Shown in pieces: positions 25,852 through 34,789 of a stretch of DNA of 64,000 nucleotides (positions are counted from its first letter, which is position 1; every line of letters starts with the position of its first letter). The stretch comes from Flavobacteriales bacterium (GTDB taxonomy: Bacteria > Bacteroidota > Bacteroidia > NS11-12g > UBA955), in contig CANFLS010000001.1 of NCBI GenBank assembly GCA_947447955.1, positions 177,413 to 241,412 on the forward strand, written 5' to 3'. Under the pieces are notes generated by a model. It did no database searches. It was not told where the DNA came from and saw nothing but the letters and a program-made list of their open reading frames with translations. Position numbers and translations under genes: made by a program.

Positions 25852-26523
25852 CAAGTGCTTATGGTGTTTCAAAGCTTCCCTTCGAGAAAGGGGCTTTAAC
25901 TCATGTGCATTCACAAACGAAACAACCCAATCTAAATCCGTTCTGGCGTATTGCCTTAAAGCCCATCCAATGGCTTTTTGATGAAAGAATTCTTTTGATT
26001 TGGTATGGGGTAATATTGATTTTTCTAACCAATTGGTTTGTGTATTTTTTCCATATTTTAATTGACAAATGATGGCGGTACGGTTAATCCACATATTGTC
26101 GCTTGCAATCCATTTTGACATATTAGATTCAAATTGTTGCGGGAATTTTTTGAAAAATTCACCTACAATTGTTGCGGCGAGTGCATCTACGGTATCCCAC
26201 CAACTTTTGGTTGCCACCATCCATTCGATAAAATCGATGTCTGATTCTAGCCACAATTTGCGGTACTTATAAAAGTGCTCCATGGCAACATATTGAAATT
26301 CTCGTTCATTAGAATTCCAAAGTAGGGTTGTCCATTCTATCAACTCTTGGTGATTATTTGGTTTCCAAGCTCCGTTAAAAATGGCTAAGGCTTCTTTTCT
26401 ATTTGGGGAGGGGACGCTAATATAAGAAAAAAGATTTTTCATATATTTCTCCATTCCTTCCCTTTTTGAGGGAACTGCATAGGAATGCAAGAGCTCTTTG
26501 AGCGCTTCGAATTGAGATTGCAT
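25846..26523 (-). CDS. AlkD-like DNA alkylation repair glycosylase
   Basis: 225 residues made of HEAT-like helical repeats. Family motifs include YMKNLFSYISVPSPNRK near 25-41, LWNSNEREFQYVAMEHFYKY, MVATKSWWDTVDALA (with the tryptophan and aspartate that face the damaged base in AlkD), and KEFFHQKAIGWALRQYARTD. These enzymes remove 3- and 7-alkylated purines from DNA. The ATG lies 5 bp after the stop of the rhodanese-thioredoxin gene, so it is the second gene of a two-gene unit. The 3' end overlaps the convergent RmlD-like gene by 6 bp. Confidence 0.9.
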   Translation of the reverse strand: MQSQFEALKELLHSYAVPSKREGMEKYMKNLFSYISVPSPNRKEALAIFNGAWKPNNHQELIEWTTLLWNSNEREFQYVAMEHFYKYRKLWLESDIDFIEWMVATKSWWDTVDALAATIVGEFFKKFPQQFESNMSKWIASDNMWINRTAIICQLKYGKNTQTNWLEKSILPHTKSKEFFHQKAIGWALRQYARTDLDWVVSFVNAHELKPLSRREALKHHKHLL

Positions 26524-26528
26524 GGGTA

Positions 26529-27245
26529 TTATTTATTCAATACGGCAAGTACTTCTTCTTTTGTATGAAAATCTTGAAGTACAGTTGTGCCTTTTGAAGT
26601 AATGATTTTCAAATAAGGAATTCCGGAAATACCAAGCGCTTTAACCAATTTAGGATTTTCATCGTAATTGATTAACACAACTTTCAATTTGCCTTTGTAC
26701 TCATTTTGAAGTTCAGGAAGGTAAGCTTTGATTTTTTTGCATGGTGCACACCATGGCGCAAAGAAATCTACAAAAACTGCTGAGTCTTTTGCATTGATAA
26801 GTGCGTTGAATTGTTCAACTGACATGCCTCTTTCGCTTGCTCCTTCGGCGGTAATGGTAGGTTTATTTTCACTAGACCATTTCGAAATTCCGCCAAGCAT
26901 ATTGTTTACAGTTTTAAATCCATTATCAGCTAAAATATTAGATGCGGTTGCACTTCTTCCACCAGAAAGACAATATACATACACTGTTTGGTCTTTATCT
27001 AATTTGGTAATTCTGTTGTTAAAATCTTCAGAACGAACATCGATATTGATTGCGCCGAATATATGGCTATTTGCAAATTCTTCGGGTGAACGAACATCCA
27101 ATATTATTTTTTTGTCTGAGTTCTTCAAGGCTTCTACAAATTCATCAGTAGAAATGTTTTTTACTCCTTGCGCGGTGGTTGTATTGCAAGATAAAAGGCT
27201 TAAAATGGATACTAAAAAGACTGTTGAATAATACGTGAACTTCAT
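26529..27245 (-). CDS. Rhodanese-thioredoxin fusion lipoprotein
   Basis: 238 residues. A lipoprotein signal ends LLSC with the modified cysteine at residue 20, so the protein is anchored in the envelope. Residues about 27-125 are a rhodanese domain with active-site Cys92 in YCLSGGRSA. Residues about 140-238 are a thioredoxin domain with the WCAPCK pair (Cys166, Cys169) and the cis-proline segment GISGIPYLKII. The fusion suggests periplasmic sulfur transfer or thiol exchange; the partner is unknown. A TAACTTCG box lies 6 nt before the ATG. It is followed at 5 bp by the AlkD-like gene. Confidence 0.92.
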   Translation of the reverse strand: MKFTYYSTVFLVSILSLLSCNTTTAQGVKNISTDEFVEALKNSDKKIILDVRSPEEFANSHIFGAINIDVRSEDFNNRITKLDKDQTVYVYCLSGGRSATASNILADNGFKTVNNMLGGISKWSSENKPTITAEGASERGMSVEQFNALINAKDSAVFVDFFAPWCAPCKKIKAYLPELQNEYKGKLKVVLINYDENPKLVKALGISGIPYLKIITSKGTTVLQDFHTKEEVLAVLNK

Positions 27246-27251
27246 ATTATA

Positions 27252-27259
27252 CGAAGTTA
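27252..27259 (-). promoter_or_regulatory. Promoter -7 box of the rhodanese-thioredoxin gene
   Basis: TAACTTCG on the minus strand, 6 nt before the ATG at 27245. Confidence 0.42.
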
Positions 27260-27313
27260 GTAATTATTTTACATCTTCTTATCGAATATTTAAGATTTTG
27301 GAGGTTCAGGCAT

Positions 27314-27321
27314 TATATTTG
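27314..27321 (+). promoter_or_regulatory. Promoter -7 box of the DUF4197 gene
   Basis: TATATTTG, 14 nt before the ATG at 27336. Confidence 0.45.
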
Positions 27322-27335
27322 AAGTAATCGAATTT

Positions 27336-28112
27336 ATGAAAAAACTGGTTATTTTCTCTTTAGCAGCAACTGTAATTTTTGCAGCTTGTGATGTATTGAA
27401 ATCTGCTGCAACCGATGTAGCAAATGAGGCATTAAGCAATGTTGCGAATGGCAAACCTGCTGTTCCTTCATTAACCAGCGATGAAGCTGCAGGAGGATTG
27501 AAAGAAGCGTTAATCAATGGCGTAATTAATGGAACTGGCACTTTGGGCAAAGTGGGTGCGTTTGCAACCAGTCCCTCAATAAAAATATTATTGCCTGCCG
27601 AAGTTCAAAACATTGAAAAGAAAATTCGCGACAACTATTTGTTGAATGCGGCAATTGGAAAAGAGTTAGACAAAACCATCGACGCAATGAATGCGGGTGC
27701 TGAAAAATCAATGCAATTGGCTGTGCCGGTATTTAAAAAGGCAATCACAAATATGTCGTTTACCGATGCCATGAAAATATTGACAGGTGGGCAAGGCGCT
27801 GCAACAAGTTATTTGAAGAGTTCTTCAGAGGCTGAGTTGAAACAGTTGTTTATGCCAGAAGTGAAAAAAGCGCTTGACGAAGTGGCTGTGGCTAAAACCT
27901 GGAATCCTGTGGTTACCAAAATCAATCAAAACAAGAAATTATTGGGATTAACTGCTGACATTCAACCTGATTTGAATTTATATGTAACTGAAAAAGCGAC
28001 CGCAGCGTTGTTTACTCAAATTGAATCTGAGGAAAATAAAATTAGAAAAGACCCTGTTTCTAGAACTTCTGATTTATTGAAGAAGGCATTTGATTACGCT
28101 GATAAACACTAA
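27336..28112 (+). CDS. DUF4197 lipoprotein
   Basis: 258 residues. A lipoprotein signal ends FAAC with the modified cysteine at residue 18. The DUF4197 pattern is clear: GLKEALINGVINGTGTLGKVGAFATSPSIKILLPAEVQ (near 51-88), AVPVFKKAITNMSFTDAMKILTGG, ATSYLKSSSEAELKQLFMPEVKKAL, and the closing NLYVTEKATAALFTQIESEENKIRKDP. The function is unknown, and the protein is probably a helical periplasmic or outer-membrane-anchored lipoprotein. The TonB receptor gene begins 17 bp downstream, so the two may be cotranscribed. Confidence 0.92.
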   Translation: MKKLVIFSLAATVIFAACDVLKSAATDVANEALSNVANGKPAVPSLTSDEAAGGLKEALINGVINGTGTLGKVGAFATSPSIKILLPAEVQNIEKKIRDNYLLNAAIGKELDKTIDAMNAGAEKSMQLAVPVFKKAITNMSFTDAMKILTGGQGAATSYLKSSSEAELKQLFMPEVKKALDEVAVAKTWNPVVTKINQNKKLLGLTADIQPDLNLYVTEKATAALFTQIESEENKIRKDPVSRTSDLLKKAFDYADKH

Positions 28113-28129
28113 AGAAGCGTATTTGCCTT

Positions 28130-30763
28130 ATGAAATTAAGGATTGTTTTGATCATTTTATTTGCGCAATTTTCTGTGCTTTTTGGTCAAACCAATTCTTT
28201 AAATTCACGCATCTCAATTTCTTATACTGGCAATGATTTTGCGAAAATATTAAAGCTATTCGAACAAAAAACAGATTGCTATTTCCAATACGATGCTTCT
28301 TTAAAACCCAAGAAAAAAAGATTTGTAGTCAACTATCAGAATGAAATTGCCAAGGTTGCATTGAGAGATTTTTTGCAAGGATTGGGTTTGAATTTTATTT
28401 TGCTGGGGGATAATTTTTTGGTACTTCAACAATGGGAGGCGCCAAACGATGAACTTGTTATTTCAGGCCGGGTTTGGCATTCAGAGTCTAAAGAAAGATT
28501 GGTAAATGCCATGGTTTCTCTTGTAGACAGAAATCAAACTACATTCACAAATGATCAAGGTATATTCCAATTTAAAACGTCAAGTGGAAAATTAATTTAT
28601 GCAGTTTCTTATCCTGGGTTTGAAACATTTTACGATACCATTGATGACGAGAAGCGCAATTACTTTATCGATATTCCATTAGTTCCAGATAATTCAGAAA
28701 GCATGGAGATTACACTAGTTACTGCAGATGGGAATAAAAATACCCCGAAAGTGGTTTCTGGGAAATCGGATGAATTTAATATCAATCGAGCCCAACTCGA
28801 TAAAATTCCCCATTTGATGGGTGAGCCAGATATCCTTAGGGTTATGAGTTTAAATCCAGGTGTTGTTTCAGGTAGCGAAGGAGTTTTTGGGATGTATGTT
28901 AGGGGTGGTGCATCTGATCAGAATTTGATATTATTAGACGAAGTGCCAGTCTATAATGCTTACCACCTTTATGGTATGTTTGGCGTTTTCAACAGCGATG
29001 TGGTTAAAAATGCCAAGTTTTACAGGGGAGTTTTTCCCGCCGACAAAGGAGGCAGGTTGAGTAGCGTCATTGATGTTACCACAAAAGAAGGAAATGCTGA
29101 AAAATTTGGAGGATCTGTTTCAATTGGATTGTTATCGAGTCGCTTGTCATTAAACGGACCTATATTCAAAAAAAAGACATCCTTTTCAATGGCATTGAGA
29201 AGAAGTTTTTTTGATTACTTGGTTCAACCACTATCGAGTTTGGTACAATTTCAAAATGGAAACTTTGCCAATCGATATTATTTTTATGATGTGAATTTTA
29301 AAATAACCCATCGTTTTAGTGAACGCAGTAGATTATCAGCTTCCGGTTATTTGGGCATTGATTATGCGGGTTTATTAGACAGAAATACTACCTATAAAAA
29401 TAACAATATTACCCAAGATTTAAAACTAGACGATGTATCGTCATGGGGAAATCAATTGGCAAGTATCAAATGGGATTATATGTTGACACCTAGTGCAACT
29501 TTTTCACTGAAAGCATATGTAACAAATTACTTATATGCACATTCACATTTGTACTCAAATCAGCAAATCGATTTATTTGGGAATCAAAAATTGGAAAAAT
29601 CACTTTATGTATTGTCGAATGGTTTGAGGGACATTGAATACTCAGCACATTTGAAAAAGCAGGTTACCCATAAATTGGCTGCGAAAATTGGATTAGGTTA
29701 TATTTTACATACGTTTATTCCAAACAAAAGGGTGATTACATCTGAGACCGACAGTGTGAAAACGGATATTGTGTTTCAAGACAACTTATTGACTACCCCA
29801 GAAATTTTTAGTTATTTGACCTTAGAGTACCACAATCCCAAATGGGGATATTACGATTTGGGAATACGCGGTGTTTATTACGGTTTGGGTTATGGACAAT
29901 ATTACATTCTTCCAGAACCGAGAATCAGTATTCGATATGCACTACCAGGAGATTTATGGTTAAAAATGGCTGCTTCACAAACTCGTCAATTTTTTCATCA
30001 ATTGAACAATTTGACAATGGGTTTGCCTTCTGATTTGTGGGTTCCTTCAAATACAATATTTAAGCCTGCCAAAGCCACTCAGGGTTCAATAGGTTTAACA
30101 AAAGAATTGGAAAACTTTCAATTCAGCGTGGAAGTATTTCAGAAAGTTTTCAATGACATTTTGGAATATAACAACAGTGCAGTTTATGTAACCTCAGGTC
30201 AGAATTGGGAAAATTCAGTTTGTGCTGGCAACGGGTTAACAAAGGGAATTGAAATATTGGCAGAAAAAACCAAAGGAAACCTCACGGGATGGATTTCTTA
30301 TACTTGGATGACAAGCACCAGGCAATTTAGCCAATTGAATCAAGGCAATGCCTTCCCTTCGAGATATGACAGAAGGCATAATATTTATATTATGGCTTCT
30401 TATAAATTATCGAAACGCATCAATATCAGCGCTACTTGGGTTTTCAATTCTGGTTTTGCTTATACGATGCCCATTGGGGTTTATCCTTCCACTACAAACA
30501 ACGATCCTTACAGAGATATTTACATTTATGGAGATAGAAATAATAACAGGGCAAGAGACAATCACCGATTAGATTTATCGATGACAATTTCTTCCAAGAC
30601 TACAAAGTATCCACGTAATTTTTCATTTGGAATTTATAATGTGTACAACAGGCACAATCCCTTTTTTCTAAATTTAGGTATAGATTCAGACGGTTCTCGC
30701 AAACTTTATCAAGTGAGTTTATTGCCTATTATTCCTTTTGCTAGCTATCAAATTTCATTCTAA
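28130..30763 (+). CDS. TonB-dependent receptor with STN and CarboxypepD-regulatory domains
   Basis: 877 residues. A signal peptide ends LFGQ. Residues about 25-105 form a secretin/TonB N-terminal (STN)-like domain, the type used to signal to an anti-sigma factor. A carboxypeptidase-regulatory-like domain follows (SGRVWHSESKERLVNAMVSLVD, near 113-190). The plug contains VLRVMSLNPGVVSGSEGVFGMYVRGGASDQNLILLDEVPVYN-type motifs split over residues 235-285, then the barrel, ending FASYQISF. The DUF4249 lipoprotein starts on the last base of the stop (TAATG), the usual receptor/partner arrangement. No sigma/anti-sigma pair is visible here. The substrate is unknown. Confidence 0.92.
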   Translation: MKLRIVLIILFAQFSVLFGQTNSLNSRISISYTGNDFAKILKLFEQKTDCYFQYDASLKPKKKRFVVNYQNEIAKVALRDFLQGLGLNFILLGDNFLVLQQWEAPNDELVISGRVWHSESKERLVNAMVSLVDRNQTTFTNDQGIFQFKTSSGKLIYAVSYPGFETFYDTIDDEKRNYFIDIPLVPDNSESMEITLVTADGNKNTPKVVSGKSDEFNINRAQLDKIPHLMGEPDILRVMSLNPGVVSGSEGVFGMYVRGGASDQNLILLDEVPVYNAYHLYGMFGVFNSDVVKNAKFYRGVFPADKGGRLSSVIDVTTKEGNAEKFGGSVSIGLLSSRLSLNGPIFKKKTSFSMALRRSFFDYLVQPLSSLVQFQNGNFANRYYFYDVNFKITHRFSERSRLSASGYLGIDYAGLLDRNTTYKNNNITQDLKLDDVSSWGNQLASIKWDYMLTPSATFSLKAYVTNYLYAHSHLYSNQQIDLFGNQKLEKSLYVLSNGLRDIEYSAHLKKQVTHKLAAKIGLGYILHTFIPNKRVITSETDSVKTDIVFQDNLLTTPEIFSYLTLEYHNPKWGYYDLGIRGVYYGLGYGQYYILPEPRISIRYALPGDLWLKMAASQTRQFFHQLNNLTMGLPSDLWVPSNTIFKPAKATQGSIGLTKELENFQFSVEVFQKVFNDILEYNNSAVYVTSGQNWENSVCAGNGLTKGIEILAEKTKGNLTGWISYTWMTSTRQFSQLNQGNAFPSRYDRRHNIYIMASYKLSKRINISATWVFNSGFAYTMPIGVYPSTTNNDPYRDIYIYGDRNNNRARDNHRLDLSMTISSKTTKYPRNFSFGIYNVYNRHNPFFLNLGIDSDGSRKLYQVSLLPIIPFASYQISF

Positions 30764-31662
30764 TGTTGAAGTATCTGAAATATTGCTTTTTGATTATCGG
30801 CTTGCAAAGCTGTATAGATGAAGTGCCAATTATTCAGAATAGCGAAAGTCCAAAATCATTAGTAATACATAGCTTTATTCATCCAGATAGTTTTGTAAAT
30901 GCAACGGTTTCTGAAGTGTCTCAAATAACCAATGCATATAACTGGATTAATGATGCCAATTTGTCTATCTGGTCTAAATCAAAAGTATTATTTACCTTGA
31001 ACGCCAATGGAAATGGCAAATATTCAATGAATCAAAACTTCATGCCGAATGATAGTTTGTGGTTTCAAGTAAAGCATTCATTGTTGAATGATATTGTACC
31101 TGTTAAAATTCCCTCTAGAATACATATCAAACGTTTAGATACTTTTACAACATTGATTTCTAATGTGGGCAAAACAAAGGCATACCGCATTTATTTCAAG
31201 GATAGTGCATATAATAAGAACTACTATAGAATTTACGGCGTAAGACATTTTAAGAAATATACCATTGACGCTGTTTTGGGAAAGGTTGATAGCTTTTTAT
31301 ATGAAGATAAATTGCCAATTGGGGGAACAGAAGTTTGTTTTTCAAGAAATACCTACAACAATTACACAACCAAAGAGATACTTTTTAGCGATCAAATTAT
31401 CAATGGAACAGAATTGAGATTAGAATTTTATGAAACTTTGCCTAGGTCTAGTTCAAATTCGATTGTATTGTATCAGATTGACATTTATTTGGAGAATATT
31501 GATGAGAATATTTTCAACTATTTAAATTCCAGGAATGCACATATTTGGCAACAGAATTCAATAACCCAGCTTCCAACAAATGTTATAGGAAATATCAAGA
31601 ATGGATTTGGGATTATTGGCGGTTACACCAACGATGTAATTAAAATAAAGCTTAGAAATTAA
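30763..31662 (+). CDS. DUF4249 lipoprotein, TonB-receptor partner
   Basis: 299 residues. A lipoprotein signal ends LQSC with cysteine 17. The first beta-domain (LVIHSFIHPDSFVNATVSEVSQI, near 36-58), the NDANLSIW segment and the later DIYLENIDENIFNYLNSRN, followed by GIIGGYTNDV, match DUF4249 proteins. These are encoded beside TonB receptors and thought to act as surface partners. It overlaps the receptor stop by one base. Its stop overlaps the convergent CNNM gene by 4 bp. Confidence 0.87.
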   Translation: MLKYLKYCFLIIGLQSCIDEVPIIQNSESPKSLVIHSFIHPDSFVNATVSEVSQITNAYNWINDANLSIWSKSKVLFTLNANGNGKYSMNQNFMPNDSLWFQVKHSLLNDIVPVKIPSRIHIKRLDTFTTLISNVGKTKAYRIYFKDSAYNKNYYRIYGVRHFKKYTIDAVLGKVDSFLYEDKLPIGGTEVCFSRNTYNNYTTKEILFSDQIINGTELRLEFYETLPRSSSNSIVLYQIDIYLENIDENIFNYLNSRNAHIWQQNSITQLPTNVIGNIKNGFGIIGGYTNDVIKIKLRN

Positions 31663-32960
31663 AGGGTAATTTTCATTTCAACTTCTTCAATTTTAGCGCC
31701 CACCATTTTTTTAATATGGAACTCAAATTGTTGGTAACGAATGGTTTCTCCTGTACTTGGGATTTTCTCGGAGCAATAAATGATAAATCCTCCAAGGGTG
31801 TTATACTCTCCCTCCGGAATATTGAAATCGTACTTTTCGTTTAAATAATCTATTTCTAAACGAGATGAGAAGTGATAGTGGTTTTCGGCAACAAGGTGTT
31901 CGTTTGAATCTTCGGTATCGAATTCGTCTTCAATTTCTCCGAAGATTTCTTCAACCACATCTTCTATTGTAGCAATACCCGCTGTCCCTCCAAATTCATC
32001 TACCACAATTGCCAAGCTTTTTCTATTTTGAATAAAGTTCCTAAGCATGTCATGTGCTTCTAAACTCTCATTTGCAATCAATGTAGGTCTTAATATATTT
32101 TCAATTTTTGAGGGATTATGAAACAGATCACTATGATGAACAAAACCAATGATATTATCAATGGTATCTCTAAAAATCAAGATTCTCGACAGAGATGATT
32201 CGATAAATTTCTCTTTCAATTCATCGATACTTGAATCAATATCAATACCCACCAACTCAGTTCGTGGAACCATGAAATCTTTTACCACCACATCGCTAAA
32301 ATCGAGGGCGTTTCTAAAAGCTTCGGTGTCTATTTCCTGTAATTCAGATGAACTTGAATTTTCGATGGAAGAGATATAATTGTCTAAATCAACTTTTGAA
32401 AAAACGGGAGTTTGCTCAGTGATTTGGGTTTTGGTAAAAATTCTTAGTAAAAAAGAGGATGCGCCTTTGGTGAAAGTAATCAATGGCCAAAGTGTTAAAT
32501 GCATCATTCTGAATGGCAAGGCAAGCGCAAAAATGAGGGTGTCTGCCTGCATTTTAAATATGGTTTTGGGTATAAACTCTGCAGTTACAAGAACCAACAT
32601 GGTACTTAGCAAAGTAACAATAACATACTTTAGAATATTCGAATGAATATAAGAAGTTAAATAATATTCAAGAATATTGCCCATGGCAATACCGTAAATA
32701 ACCAAACTTAAATTGGTAGCCACCAAAACGGTGCTAATAAATTCGCTTGGTTGCTTGATATATCTTGCCAAATGCTTTGCGCCGAAAACATTTTGTTTGC
32801 TGCGTAATTCAATTCTAAGTTTATTGGCAGAAATAAAAGCAATTTCCATTCCTGAGAAAAATGCAATGGTTAAAAGGCAAATTAAAACAGTAATCCAACT
32901 TGAAAAAGTAGGGGCCTCTAACTGAGTTTGTAAAATTTGTACCGAGAGGGGGTCAGGCAT
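31659..32960 (-). CDS. CNNM/CBS-domain hemolysin-family membrane protein (CorC-like)
   Basis: 433 residues. An N-terminal CNNM (DUF21) domain with about four membrane segments begins SSWITVLICLLTIAFFSGMEIAFISANKLRIEL. Two CBS domains follow (VKDFMVPRTELVGIDIDSS near 215; IANESLEAHDMLRNFIQNRKSLAIVVDEFGGTAG near 275-310), then an IEDVVEEIFGEIEDE linker and a CorC_HlyC C-terminal domain. Such proteins are linked to magnesium export. GldE of gliding bacteria has the same architecture and is an alternative. I chose the ATG at 32960 because the TATATTCG box at 32968-32975 overlaps the 18-bp longer reading. Confidence 0.9.
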   Translation of the reverse strand: MPDPLSVQILQTQLEAPTFSSWITVLICLLTIAFFSGMEIAFISANKLRIELRSKQNVFGAKHLARYIKQPSEFISTVLVATNLSLVIYGIAMGNILEYYLTSYIHSNILKYVIVTLLSTMLVLVTAEFIPKTIFKMQADTLIFALALPFRMMHLTLWPLITFTKGASSFLLRIFTKTQITEQTPVFSKVDLDNYISSIENSSSSELQEIDTEAFRNALDFSDVVVKDFMVPRTELVGIDIDSSIDELKEKFIESSLSRILIFRDTIDNIIGFVHHSDLFHNPSKIENILRPTLIANESLEAHDMLRNFIQNRKSLAIVVDEFGGTAGIATIEDVVEEIFGEIEDEFDTEDSNEHLVAENHYHFSSRLEIDYLNEKYDFNIPEGEYNTLGGFIIYCSEKIPSTGETIRYQQFEFHIKKMVGAKIEEVEMKITL

Positions 32961-32967
32961 ATTTATT

Positions 32968-32975
32968 CGAATATA
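32968..32975 (-). promoter_or_regulatory. Promoter -7 box of the CNNM/CBS gene
   Basis: TATATTCG on the minus strand, 7 nt before the ATG at 32960. Confidence 0.42.
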
Positions 32976-33039
32976 CATAAATTGTACGATATTTTAATGA
33001 GATTTAGATGAATCTCAAAAATATTGCGCCAATCTAAAT

Positions 33040-33047
33040 TAACTTTG
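33040..33047 (+). promoter_or_regulatory. Promoter -7 box of purK
   Basis: TAACTTTG, full consensus, 5 nt before the ATG at 33053. Confidence 0.52.
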
Positions 33048-33052
33048 CAACA

Positions 33053-34201
33053 ATGGATTCGAAAATTAAAGTCGGTATTATTGGGGGAGGTCAGTTGGGA
33101 ATGATGATGTTGCAAGAGGCAAATTTTGATATTGCGTCTTACACGGTTTTAGAATCCTCTGCCGATTGTCCTGCCAGTCCTTATTGTCAAAAATTAATTA
33201 TTGGTTCATTAAATGACGCTTCTGCCATTGAGCAATTGGCCGAGGTTTCTGATGTTTTAACGTGGGAAATTGAGCATATCAATGTAGATGCATTGATTCA
33301 ATTAGAAGCTCAAGGCAAAAAAATAATCCCCAAACCTTCAGTCTTGAAAATGATTCAAGACAAAGGTGCACAAAAGTTGTTTTTTCAAGCAAATAACATT
33401 CCAACTGCTCCATTTGAATTGGTAGATTCCACCATGCTGGCAGCAGTTGACTTTTCGAAATTCCCTCAAAATAAAATAGTTGTTAAAACTAGAACGGGTG
33501 GTTATGATGGAAAAGGGGTGAGTATTTGCAATAAGGCGGATGTTCAAAATGGCAAAATCCCTTTTGAAGGATCTGTTTTATTGGAACAATTTGTAGAAGA
33601 TGTTTTGGAACTTGCAGTGATTGTTGCTGTTGATCAGCATGGAAACAAAAGTTCTTTTCCTTCCATAGAAATGTACTTTAATTCCCAAAGTAATTTGGTT
33701 GAGTTTTTATACTCTCCTGCACAAATCTCAGCTGAAGTTGAAGCAAAAGCGCGCGAAATTGCCGAAAGTGTAATTCATGCTTTTCAATCACCGGGGCTAT
33801 TTGCCGTTGAACTATTTTTAACCCAAACGGGTGAAATCTTGGTGAATGAAATTGCACCTCGTCCACATAATTCTGGGCATCACACTATTGAGGGATGTGT
33901 TACCAGTCAATTTGCGCAGTTAAACCGTATTTTGTTGGGACAAGAGTTGGGTGATACAACATTAAAACAACCAAGTGCAATGTTGAATATTGTAGGCCCT
34001 GATAGTGTTATGGGTGCTTACAAACTAGAAAATGAATACATGTGGAATCAACAAACTGATGTTTTCATTCATATGTATGGTAAAACCGAAAGCAGACCCA
34101 ACAGAAAATTAGGTCACGTGACAGTGATTGCAGAAAATTTTGAAAAGTTGATTGAAAGAGCAGAATTCGTAAAAGAAAATATGACGATTATACCGTCATA
34201 A
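33053..34201 (+). CDS. purK: 5-(carboxyamino)imidazole ribonucleotide synthase
   Basis: 382 residues. It uses ATP and bicarbonate to carboxylate AIR in de novo purine synthesis. It begins with the family's KVGIIGGGQLGMMMLQEA (residues 5-22), followed by LTWEIEHINVDAL, the ATP-grasp lysine segment IVVKTRTGGYDGKGV (near 142-156) and LLEQFVEDVLELAVIVAV. The metal-binding EIAPRPHNSGHHTIEGC near 265-281 is diagnostic of PurK. purE is not adjacent. The last 14 bp overlap the convergent frr gene. Confidence 0.95.
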   Translation: MDSKIKVGIIGGGQLGMMMLQEANFDIASYTVLESSADCPASPYCQKLIIGSLNDASAIEQLAEVSDVLTWEIEHINVDALIQLEAQGKKIIPKPSVLKMIQDKGAQKLFFQANNIPTAPFELVDSTMLAAVDFSKFPQNKIVVKTRTGGYDGKGVSICNKADVQNGKIPFEGSVLLEQFVEDVLELAVIVAVDQHGNKSSFPSIEMYFNSQSNLVEFLYSPAQISAEVEAKAREIAESVIHAFQSPGLFAVELFLTQTGEILVNEIAPRPHNSGHHTIEGCVTSQFAQLNRILLGQELGDTTLKQPSAMLNIVGPDSVMGAYKLENEYMWNQQTDVFIHMYGKTESRPNRKLGHVTVIAENFEKLIERAEFVKENMTIIPS

Positions 34202-34748
34202 TTTCTTTCTCTTTGTTAGTGAATAAATCGTCAGTTTTTTTGATATAATTATCAATTATTCTTTGAACGCTTTCTTCACCTGCAGCACACTCGTCTTCAC
34301 TGGTACCATCGCTTTTCAATTTCTTGATTCTTTCGTTGGCATCTTTACGTAAATTTCTAATTCCTACTTTAGAATTTTCACATTCAGATTTTGCACGTTT
34401 CACCAATTCTTTACGGCGTTCTTCAGTTACTGGTGGAATGCTAATACGAATAAACTCACCATCGTTTTGAGGTGCAAAACCTAGGTTTGCATTGATGATA
34501 GCGGTTTCAATGGGGCGAATTAATGTTTTTTCCCAAGGTTGAATGCTAATTGTGCGTGCATCTGGTGTATTTACATTGGCAACTTGCGACAATGGTGTGG
34601 CAGCGCCATAATATTCAACCATTACACCATCAAGCATATCTGGAGATGCTTTACCGGCGCGTATTCTTGTGAATTCCACAGAAGTATGTGAAAGGTTTTT
34701 CTCGAGTTGATCTTGTAGTTTACTGATAACTTCTTTAACTGTGCTCAT
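34188..34748 (-). CDS. frr: Ribosome recycling factor
   Basis: 186 residues, the normal length. It splits post-termination ribosomes together with EF-G. Family motifs are SHTSVEFTRIRAGKASPDMLDGVMVEYYG (near 22-50), PDARTISIQPWEK, GFAPQNDGEFIRISIPPVTEERRKELVKRAKSECE and NLRKDANERIKKLKSDG. The frame is open upstream, but the ATG at 34748 fits the family start and lies 14 nt after a TAAATTTG box. The end overlaps purK by 14 bp on the other strand. The purF-like gene lies 41 bp upstream. Confidence 0.96.
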   Translation of the reverse strand: MSTVKEVISKLQDQLEKNLSHTSVEFTRIRAGKASPDMLDGVMVEYYGAATPLSQVANVNTPDARTISIQPWEKTLIRPIETAIINANLGFAPQNDGEFIRISIPPVTEERRKELVKRAKSECENSKVGIRNLRKDANERIKKLKSDGTSEDECAAGEESVQRIIDNYIKKTDDLFTNKEKEIMTV

Positions 34749-34762
34749 AATTTGAATTAATG

Positions 34763-34770
34763 CAAATTTA
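34763..34770 (-). promoter_or_regulatory. Promoter -7 box of frr
   Basis: TAAATTTG on the minus strand, 14 nt before the frr ATG, within the 41-bp gap to the purF-like gene. It suggests that frr has its own promoter. Confidence 0.4.
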
Positions 34771-34789
34771 TTGAAATTGTTTGAAAATA

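Noticed and set aside
26728..27231. 167-codon open frame antisense to the rhodanese-thioredoxin gene
   Set aside because: It lies entirely inside a well-supported gene on the other strand, has no promoter box or family resemblance, and its residues mirror the codon pattern of the real gene.
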